From positions 1 to 8,330 of the forward strand of contig CAYGLV010000080.1 of assembly GCA_964351025.1 (NCBI GenBank): DNA of 8,330 bases. Direction: 5' to 3'. This DNA comes from CAYGLV01 sp964351025. Lineage in GTDB: Bacteria > Actinomycetota > Thermoleophilia > Gaiellales > Gaiellaceae. The position numbers were made by a program, and so were the translations under genes. Numbering within the stretch: the first letter of the stretch is position 1; each line of letters opens with the position of its first letter. Shown one piece after another: positions 1-4,783 of the stretch. Below the pieces are notes generated by a model, which worked only from the letters and a program-made list of their open reading frames with translations, was not told the origin of the DNA and made no database searches.

Positions 1-25
1 TTTAGGCGGCTGGGCGGGGCAGCGG

Positions 26-45
26 CTCGCGGCGCCAGCCGCGAG
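26..45. repeat. GC-rich inverted repeat (hairpin)
   Basis: Arms CTCGCGGC (26-33) and GCCGCGAG (38-45) pair perfectly around a GCCA loop. No T-run follows on either side, so a classical intrinsic terminator is not supported. It may end transcription of a gene to the left of the window or have no role. The rest of 1-259 shows no convincing gene. Confidence 0.35.
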
Positions 46-259
46 GCAGACTGCTAGATACTCGGCTGGATAGCCGGCGAGGCGAGAGCCCGATACGTTT
101 CCCCACTCGAGCGGCGCTGATCAACTCACGTCGCCGCGCCACCGGAAGGCGCGCCGGAAGCCGGTTGACTCAGTAGCGGGGCAGGGACGCTACTCCATGT
201 CGGTCGCGGCGACGCGTGGCAATCACAGCAAGACCTGACTGTCCCGATACGCTGGCCGT

Positions 260-898
260 ATGGCACTTCACAAGTTCAGGGTGGGCGATCTCGTTCAACC
301 CAAAGACGAGTTGTCGCTCTATCTCGCCAATCTCGCAATGGCCTTCAACGACCTCGTCTTCACGAACGTGAAGATGGACGAAGCCACTGCGAGCTGGGAG
401 CGTTTCTACTGGTCGCGCCTTGCGTTCGCACACTTCAACGAGGTCATGCTCTACCTCGAGGAGAAGCGTGGCGACCCGGACGTCGCCGATTTCATCGCTC
501 GCCTGTCGAAGGAGGCGCAGGAGAGCTACGGCGAAGCACTACGCAGCTACGACGAGAACCGCGGTGTCCTGAATCGGCTTCGGGATGAGACGGTCTTCCA
601 CTACCCGAAGGGCAAGAGCGTCAACGCCATCAGCAAGGCGATCGAGCGAGCCCAGGACGACGAGGGAGTGGCAGGATCGGAAAAGTCCGACAAGGTAAAG
701 GATGCACGGATGTTCTTCGCAGACGACCTGTTGGCGCGAATGGTTTTCAATGCTGCCGGTGACAGCGAGGAGGCCTACGTGCATCTGGTCGAAAGACTCG
801 CAGAGGCGGTGCGGGACTTCATGAAGTTCACGAATGCTGCCCTCGACCAGTTGTTTGTCGAGAGGCTTCACTCTGGGCCCTCGACGGCGGCTTCGTGA
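260..898 (+). CDS. Hypothetical helical protein with HEPN-like R-x5-H motif
   Basis: This is a 212-residue, soluble, predominantly helical protein with no signal peptide or membrane segment. I do not recognise the exact family. The notable feature is LRDETVFHYP at residues 107-116: Arg108 followed by a polar residue (Asp109) and then His114. This fits the R-[polar]-x(3-5)-H signature of HEPN-fold ribonucleases and resembles the 'lRNk.aFHY' stretch common in HEPN-like proteins of unknown function. HEPN proteins often act as toxins or defence RNases, with the motif forming the active site at a dimer interface. An RNase role here is inference only. The ATG at 260 has only a weak ribosome site. 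Its neighbours downstream are a zinc-finger protein and an Mrr nuclease on the same strand, about 120 bp away, so a shared transcript is possible. It could instead be a non-catalytic HEPN-like partner or a housekeeping protein of unknown role. Confidence 0.75.
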   Translation: MALHKFRVGDLVQPKDELSLYLANLAMAFNDLVFTNVKMDEATASWERFYWSRLAFAHFNEVMLYLEEKRGDPDVADFIARLSKEAQESYGEALRSYDENRGVLNRLRDETVFHYPKGKSVNAISKAIERAQDDEGVAGSEKSDKVKDARMFFADDLLARMVFNAAGDSEEAYVHLVERLAEAVRDFMKFTNAALDQLFVERLHSGPSTAAS

Positions 899-910
899 AC
901 ACCGGACTCC

Positions 911-1012
911 ATGACCGCGATTAACTCCGCGCGTGTGATGACCTGGCCTGGGGACGAGGACCGGCCTGCAGAGCTCAATGTCTTCCTTGCCCACACGCCG
1001 AAGGGCAGTTAG
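911..1012 (+). CDS. Possible small ORF, 33 aa (uncertain)
   Basis: An ATG at 911 opens 33 codons ending in TAG at 1010-1012. The frame is the same as that of the preceding gene (stop at 896-898) and of the following gene (GTG at 1019). Third positions are mostly G or C, as in the neighbouring genes, which hints at coding. The peptide (starting MTAINSARVM, ending FLAHTPKGS) matches no family I know and has no clear ribosome site. It could be a real small gene, a remnant of a longer protein, or chance. Confidence 0.25.
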   Translation: MTAINSARVMTWPGDEDRPAELNVFLAHTPKGS

Positions 1013-1018
1013 ATCTCG

Positions 1019-1321
1019 GTGTTCGCTCGCTGGCGTGAGCGGCGGCTCCTCCATCGGCTCGCGCGTGAGGAAGCGATCCTGGCAGGCCCTGCCGTCGCTG
1101 CAGAGAGGCAACGAGCACGAGACGCCATCGCCTCCTCCCGCAGCGAGCTTCGCCGACTCGCTGGCCTTGAGCACGAGTGCCCGCAATGCGGAGGGGCGCT
1201 GACCCTTCGCATCGCGCTGAAGGGGCAGACAGCCGGCACCGAGTTCTGGGGCTGCTGGAACTGGCCGCGGTGCAACTACACCACGCCAGCGTCGCGGTAT
1301 CCGGCGACGGAAAGACACTGA
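1019..1321 (+). CDS. Small topoisomerase-type C4 zinc-finger protein
   Basis: This 100-residue protein has a basic, Arg/Ala-rich helical N-terminal half (residues 1-50) and a C-terminal zinc ribbon. The ligands are Cys54-x2-Cys57 and Cys79-x5-Cys85, with the sequence FWGCWNWPRCNYT around the second pair. That is the pattern of the C4 zinc finger found in repeats at the C terminus of bacterial topoisomerase I (zf-C4_Topoisom), which binds single-stranded DNA. The same finger is often fused to Mrr-type nucleases and other DNA-acting proteins. Here it is a separate gene, and its TGA stop is followed after one base by the GTG of the Mrr nuclease, so the two are almost certainly co-transcribed and probably cooperate in DNA recognition. 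The start is GTG at 1019, because an in-frame TAG lies only nine bases upstream (1010-1012). No strong ribosome site is visible. Coupling to the nuclease is inferred from spacing. Confidence 0.8.
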   Translation: MFARWRERRLLHRLAREEAILAGPAVAAERQRARDAIASSRSELRRLAGLEHECPQCGGALTLRIALKGQTAGTEFWGCWNWPRCNYTTPASRYPATERH

Positions 1322-1322
1322 C

Positions 1323-2453
1323 GTGCACGAGTACGAGCTCCCAGCCGAAGCGCGGGCTCTCATCCGCGAGCTGCGCGAAGCGAAGGGTGAGATCGAAGAG
1401 GCGCGCCGCAAGCTCGAAAACGAGATCTCCCTCACGCGGAGCGCCCTCACCGCGCAGGAGCAGCGGGCCAGCCAAGATCGGACGTTCGCCCAAGCGCTCG
1501 TGAACAACCGGATCATGGCGATCGTACTTCTCGCCGACGCCTGGGCCGACTACGAGCGGGCGACAGCGGCCGCCGAGGTCGACGCTCTCCGCCGTAAGAC
1601 ACGGCCTGCACCGCGAGCGGCTGATGCGATCAGGGCGAAGGGACGAGAGCTTGCTTTGGTTCGCCGTCGGGCGAAGCTCGCCGAATGGACGCTGGCTCTC
1701 TACGAGTGGCACTTCCCCTGGCTTACAGAACTTCGGGATCCAGGGGCCGAGGAGGGTTATCTCGAAGCGCTCGAGCTCGAGCCTGACGAGGACGAGTCGG
1801 CAGTAGGCGACCCGGCTCGGCACTGGCTAACCGGCGAGGAGTTCGCCGCACTCTCCAGCATCGAGCGGAACCAGCTCGCGCTTGATCGATACCTTCGCTC
1901 GCGCAAGTCACCATGGGAACTCGGCCGCGACTACGAGCGCTACGTCGGCTACCTCCGAGAGCAGGCGGGAGGCCGGGTGCACTACCAGGGCATCTTTGAG
2001 GGCCTCGACGACCTCGGCCGCGATCTGATTGTCGACCGTAACGGCGAGCTCGAAGTGGTGCAGTGCAAGCGCTGGGCGCGCTCGAAGACCATCCACGAGA
2101 AACATGTCTTCCAGCTATTCGGCACTGTCGTCGCGATGCGGATCGAGAATCCTGGCCGGCGGGTGCATGGCACGTTTACGACTACGACGAAGCTGTCAGA
2201 TCGGGCCCGGGCGTTCGCCCGGCAACTCGAGATCTCTGTCGAGGAAGAACTCTCGCTCGCGGACTATCCGCGGATCAAGTGCAACATCGCCCGCGATACC
2301 GGCGAACGGATCTACCACCTTCCGTTCGACCAGCAGTACGACACAACCGTGGTCGAACCAGACAGAGGAGAGCGATACGCAGGCACCGTCGCTGAGGCGG
2401 AAGCGGAAGGGTTCCGTCGCGCATGGCGCTGGCGCCGAGCAGGCGAGGATTAG
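1323..2453 (+). CDS. Mrr-like restriction endonuclease (PD-(D/E)XK) with coiled-coil N terminus
   Basis: This 376-residue DNA endonuclease has three parts. Residues 1-140 are charged and helical, likely coiled coil, ending in LALYEWHFPWLTEL (124-137), which resembles the N-terminal region of a family of Mrr proteins. Residues about 198-312 form the Mrr catalytic domain: an early GRDYERYVG (201-209, with Glu205), then GRDLI with the presumed metal ligand Asp234, and QCK (Gln247, Lys249) as the second half of the D...QxK active site. Residues 315-370 form a short module with IKCNI, GERIYHLP and EAEAEGFRR, resembling a small C-terminal domain attached to other bacterial nucleases. All three catalytic positions are intact, so the enzyme is probably active. 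Mrr proteins are type IV-like enzymes that cut modified or foreign DNA; the substrate here is unknown. The GTG start is preceded by GGAAAG (1309-1314) and lies one base after the zinc-finger gene stop. No methyltransferase is present, which fits a modification-dependent type. Confidence 0.85.
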   Translation: MHEYELPAEARALIRELREAKGEIEEARRKLENEISLTRSALTAQEQRASQDRTFAQALVNNRIMAIVLLADAWADYERATAAAEVDALRRKTRPAPRAADAIRAKGRELALVRRRAKLAEWTLALYEWHFPWLTELRDPGAEEGYLEALELEPDEDESAVGDPARHWLTGEEFAALSSIERNQLALDRYLRSRKSPWELGRDYERYVGYLREQAGGRVHYQGIFEGLDDLGRDLIVDRNGELEVVQCKRWARSKTIHEKHVFQLFGTVVAMRIENPGRRVHGTFTTTTKLSDRARAFARQLEISVEEELSLADYPRIKCNIARDTGERIYHLPFDQQYDTTVVEPDRGERYAGTVAEAEAEGFRRAWRWRRAGED

Positions 2454-2503
2454 GAATGGTGCATCTTTCAGGTCCTCCCTCATCGCAGTCTGGCTTGCCC
2501 CCA

Positions 2504-2521
2504 CGTTGCACCTATGCTACG
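2504..2521. promoter_or_regulatory. Putative antitoxin operator, copy 1 (imperfect palindrome)
   Basis: Arms CGTTGCA (2504-2510) and TGCTACG (2515-2521) surround a CCTA centre, with one mispaired position. The site is a near copy of the palindrome at 2528-2547, centred 25 bp away, which is about two and a half DNA helical turns. It lies in the only intergenic space before the antitoxin, so autoregulation by the HTH protein is the simplest reading. The promoter probably overlaps it, but I cannot place -35 and -10 boxes with confidence. Confidence 0.5.
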
Positions 2522-2527
2522 CTCCTT

Positions 2528-2547
2528 GCGTGGCACCTATGCCACGC
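2528..2547. promoter_or_regulatory. Putative antitoxin operator, copy 2 (perfect palindrome)
   Basis: Arms GCGTGGCA (2528-2535) and TGCCACGC (2540-2547) are perfectly complementary around the same CCTA centre as copy 1. It sits 27 bp before the antitoxin ATG. Such paired palindromes are typical binding sites for XRE-type antitoxins that repress their own operon. Binding is inferred, not shown. Confidence 0.55.
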
Positions 2548-2574
2548 TTACTTTCGACCTAAAGGAAGACACGG

Positions 2575-2916
2575 ATGCCGAAGAGACTCGACACGAGCTA
2601 CCACAAGCGAATGCTGGCCGCACGGATGGAAGATCCCGAGTTCCGCGCCGAGTACGAGCGCGCGCGTCGAGAGATCGATCAGGTTGACTCGGTGATTCGC
2701 CAACTCGACCAGCTTCGCGAGGAAGCCGGGCTCACGAAGGCAGAGCTCGCCCGCCATATCGGTCGCGATCCGTCTAGCATCCGCCGACTCTTTACGGCAA
2801 AGGCCAACCCCGAATTGCTGCTCGTCGCCTCGATCGCCGAGGATCTCGGCTCGGAGATCCGCATCGTGCTCCGAAAGCCAAAGCCCGCGTCGCGTCGACG
2901 CACCGCAACGGCGTAG
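2575..2916 (+). CDS. XRE-family helix-turn-helix antitoxin (HigA-like)
   Basis: This 113-residue DNA-binding protein is the probable antitoxin of the pair with the next gene. Residues 1-50 are charged and helical (EYERARREIDQVDSVI). The helix-turn-helix lies at about 53-92: LTKAELARHIGRDPSSIRR gives helices two and three, followed by a supporting helix with LLLVASIAEDLG. A short strand (EIRIVLR) and a basic tail (KPKPASRRR) end the protein. A good ribosome site, AGGAAG at 2563-2568, lies six bases before the ATG. Two palindromes upstream (2504-2547) are likely its operators. The toxin follows after 24-33 bp, so the two genes form an operon with the antitoxin first, unlike the classic higBA order with the toxin first. 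HTH antitoxins of this type neutralise the partner toxin by direct binding and repress their own promoter. Confidence 0.85.
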   Translation: MPKRLDTSYHKRMLAARMEDPEFRAEYERARREIDQVDSVIRQLDQLREEAGLTKAELARHIGRDPSSIRRLFTAKANPELLLVASIAEDLGSEIRIVLRKPKPASRRRTATA

Positions 2917-2940
2917 AGGTCGCCGAACGGCTCCATAGAC

Positions 2941-3369
2941 TTGCAGCCGATGGCCTGGGACGTCATCTATTACGCGGCTGCGGACGGGACCGTCCCCGCG
3001 ATCGAGTTCCTCGACGGCTGTCCGACCAAGGTCGCTGCGAACCTTCTCGCTGTCCTAGAGGCCGTCGCTGACGCCCCGCCGCCCCAGTATTCGGGCGGTG
3101 GCAAGTGGGAAGCGATGCACGGCGCGATGGGCGGCTACTTCGAAGTGCGCACGACGGGTCCCGGTCGCGAGCAGTTCCGGCTCTTCTGCCTGCTTGAGAA
3201 CGCGGACGAGGAAGAGCTCGCGCGACGTGGGCTCGACAATCCTGCGATCGCGGTGATCGCAGGGCTCCGGAAGCCTTGGCGCACGACGTTCGACGAACGC
3301 GACTATCGAGCCGTCCGAACGCTCGGCGATGACCACACGTCGGACTATCCACGCCGCATCGCTGAGTAG
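2941..3369 (+). CDS. Gp49/HigB-RelE-like toxin
   Basis: This 142-residue protein (139 from the alternative ATG at 2950) resembles the phage-derived Gp49-like branch of the RelE/HigB toxin superfamily, whose members cut mRNA, usually on the ribosome. Family-like stretches are WDVIYY near the start, PAIEFLD (19-25), SGGGKWEAMHG (51-61), FEVR (67-70), FRLFCLLE (79-86) and AGLRKPWRTTF (107-117). The order of strands and helices is that of RelE-fold toxins. The long tail (DYRAVRTLGDDHTSDYPRR) makes it longer than a typical ~100-residue member. TTG at 2941 gives the longest frame, but ATG at 2950 begins just before the conserved WDVIYY and is at least as likely; neither has a clear ribosome site, suggesting translation coupled to the antitoxin. 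The residues look intact, so the toxin is probably functional. The target is not visible from sequence. Confidence 0.82.
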   Translation: MQPMAWDVIYYAAADGTVPAIEFLDGCPTKVAANLLAVLEAVADAPPPQYSGGGKWEAMHGAMGGYFEVRTTGPGREQFRLFCLLENADEEELARRGLDNPAIAVIAGLRKPWRTTFDERDYRAVRTLGDDHTSDYPRRIAE

Positions 3370-3392
3370 GCGCCGGGCATCCGCAGGGACCT

Positions 3393-3430
3393 CACGGGGG
3401 AGGGGTTCGATTCCCTTGGGAATCCCCGTG
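3393..3430 (+). repeat. tRNA T-arm-like hairpin between convergent genes
   Basis: An outer stem CACGGGG (3393-3399) / CCCCGTG (3424-3430) encloses AGGGG-TTCGATT-CCCTT (3401-3417), which has the exact layout of a tRNA T-arm: a 5-bp stem with one G-T pair and a seven-base TTCGATT loop. No complete tRNA fits here: I find no matching acceptor 5' strand, D-arm or anticodon arm. The 14-mer GGGGTTCGATTCCC recurs at 4736-4749. The element sits between the toxin stop and the convergent gene stop, so it could be a bidirectional terminator, a tRNA fragment or an integration scar. Confidence 0.45.
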
Positions 3431-3465
3431 TGCTTGGCAGTCCAGATGCGTTGCGGTCTCGGCGG

Positions 3466-4590
3466 TTACGAGGCCGCTGTCTCGGGCACGTCACCGTACT
3501 GGAAGAGCGCCTCGGCGAGCAGTTCAGCGTCGACTTCCGGAAGAGGCCGCTCCACATTCAGCGTGCGTGCCAGAAAGGTCATCGAGTCCCGCGCACGCTC
3601 TTCGCCGTCCCAGTGCCAGGCCAGATTCGTGATGATCACAGCGCTCACCGGATCGGCTACGTCCTCGGGGCGTTCGCGCTCTACAGGAGCGAACACGGAT
3701 TCGTGGAGTTCCTCGATCCGCTCCTGAAACGGCCGCTCGTCTCCGGGTGGGAGGTTAAGTTCAAGACTGACCACGTACGGCCTCCCATCATCCACCTGCT
3801 TCTCAAGCGCCGCTCGGTATAGGTGCTCGACGTCGACCGTGAGCGTGTGTCGGTCGGGCACGTCGCCGCCCCGGCCGAGCAGGCCAGGACGGTTCCGGCT
3901 TTTCGCCTCCACCTCGACCTCGGTGCCCGTGAGCGCGTGGCGGCCGACGAACTCGGGCCGTGGGCGAGCTACGTCTGTGATCCACTCGAGCTGGAAGCCA
4001 GCTCGGATAAAGATTGCCGCGATCGCGATCTCATACCTCACCCCAGGGAACTCGGCCCGGTTCCCGAGCCTTGTGACAAGCGGGTCGCCGGGAGAGACGA
4101 GCGTGCTGTGGCGGAGCGTGTACGCGTCATACGCAATGCAGATCAGCGAGCGCAGGTCCCCGGTCGCCTCTGCGCTGTGTACGCCGGCTCGCTCCTCGCG
4201 CCTCTCGAGAGCTGGCGCCTGGCCCGTCCGCATCGCATCCCATGCGTCGACCCACGCGACGATCGGATGCCGCTGGTCCTCGGGGAGCGCGTCCTGCGCT
4301 GTCTTCCACTCGGGCCCAAGCGTGTGCTTGAGCACGTGGACGAAGAACTCATGATTCGTCTCCGCGAGCGGACGGAGGAACAAGCCACTGCCGACAGCCC
4401 GGGCGCGCTGGCCCTGCCACTCAGTGTCGATGAATGGTCGCCCGAGCAGTCGGCCTGATGCGTCTCGAACGACCGTGACGCCGTCTGTCGCCTGCGGAAG
4501 CGCTGCCCGGGCGCGATCAGCGTCGCGACAGCAGCGGCGGTAGCGACGACCGCTCCCGCATGAACATGGCGCGTTGCGACTAGGAGGCAC
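3466..4590 (-). CDS. SEC-C motif protein with probable PD-(D/E)XK nuclease-like domain
   Basis: This 374-residue protein, from a GTG start, begins with a SEC-C zinc motif: Cys9-x-Cys11-x8-Cys20-Cys21 within NAPCSCGSGRRYRRCC. SEC-C was first seen at the SecA C terminus, where it binds zinc and SecB, but it also occurs on many unrelated proteins as a small binding module. Residues about 183-235 look like the core of a restriction-endonuclease-like fold: RYEIAIAAIF (Glu187), a hydrophobic strand, RPEFVGR (Glu213) and then VEVEAKSR, with Glu228-x-Lys230 as the ExK half of the active site. The usual first Asp appears to be Glu213. Residues 247-282 (ending VSLELNLPP) resemble the end of this domain in other uncharacterised SEC-C proteins. 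There is no signal peptide. The gene converges on the toxin gene and has no obvious partner. Nuclease activity is inferred; the substrate is unknown. It may belong to a defence neighbourhood. Confidence 0.7.
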   Translation of the reverse strand: MPPSRNAPCSCGSGRRYRRCCRDADRARAALPQATDGVTVVRDASGRLLGRPFIDTEWQGQRARAVGSGLFLRPLAETNHEFFVHVLKHTLGPEWKTAQDALPEDQRHPIVAWVDAWDAMRTGQAPALERREERAGVHSAEATGDLRSLICIAYDAYTLRHSTLVSPGDPLVTRLGNRAEFPGVRYEIAIAAIFIRAGFQLEWITDVARPRPEFVGRHALTGTEVEVEAKSRNRPGLLGRGGDVPDRHTLTVDVEHLYRAALEKQVDDGRPYVVSLELNLPPGDERPFQERIEELHESVFAPVERERPEDVADPVSAVIITNLAWHWDGEERARDSMTFLARTLNVERPLPEVDAELLAEALFQYGDVPETAAS

Positions 4591-4609
4591 CGTCAGAGTA
4601 AAGCGAAGC

Positions 4610-4648
4610 GTAGGCCGGCCGGTCGAGTTCGTCGAAATCCGGCCCTAC
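4610..4648. repeat. Imperfect inverted repeat upstream of the SEC-C gene
   Basis: GTAGGCCGG (4610-4618) pairs with CCGGCCCTAC (4639-4648) with one bulged base, and the loop contains a further short self-complementary TCGA...TCGA. Reading the minus strand, it lies 20-58 bases before the GTG of the SEC-C gene. It might be a regulatory hairpin, a terminator for the large gene further upstream, or chance in GC-rich DNA. The rest of 4591-4783 holds only the tRNA-like end listed separately. Confidence 0.3.
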
Positions 4649-4734
4649 GGCCTCACCGGTTGCGCCACCCCTTCGCCTTCAATGACCCGTGTCCGGCGAT
4701 CGTTAGGGCTCGCTTCGTTCGGGAGACATCTTGC

Positions 4735-4759
4735 GGGGGTTCGATTCCCGCCGCCTCCA
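4735..4759 (+). other. tRNA/tmRNA 3'-end-like sequence (candidate att site)
   Basis: GGGGG-TTCGATT-CCCGC (4735-4751) followed by CGCCTCC-A (4752-4759) has the order T-stem, T-loop, T-stem, 3' acceptor strand and discriminator base seen at the 3' end of tRNAs (a serine tRNA could end this way) and of tmRNA. One T-stem pair is mismatched (G4736 with G4750), CCA is not encoded, and no matching GGAGGCG acceptor strand, anticodon arm or tmRNA tag frame was found upstream. It is therefore a fragment, not an RNA gene. Such 3' ends are common att sites of integrative elements, which leave partial copies. An att role is inference. Confidence 0.5.
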
Positions 4760-4783
4760 TCGATCGATACAAGAGCAGCCGCT

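Noticed and set aside
247..261. ATACG...CGTAT inverted repeat over the first gene start
   Set aside because: Five-base arms are too short to stand out from chance, and nothing else supports a regulatory role.
170..433. Minus-strand ORF of 87 aa overlapping the first gene
   Set aside because: It lies antisense to the better-supported 260-898 gene, has no recognisable motif and looks like a GC-rich shadow frame.
539..1823. Two long minus-strand ORFs (539-1516 and 975-1823)
   Set aside because: They run antisense to the zinc-finger and Mrr genes, which have clear motifs; their peptides are Arg/Ser/Pro-rich low-complexity shadows.
3823..4458. Plus-strand ORF of 211 aa opposite the SEC-C gene
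   Set aside because: Antisense to a gene with a clear CxC-x8-CC motif and nuclease-like core; no family signal of its own.
4582..4759. Complete tRNA-Ser or tmRNA gene ending at 4759
   Set aside because: GGAGGCA at 4583-4589 could imitate an acceptor strand, but the span (about 178 bp) fits neither RNA, there is no anticodon arm, no tmRNA tag reading frame, and one T-stem pair is broken.
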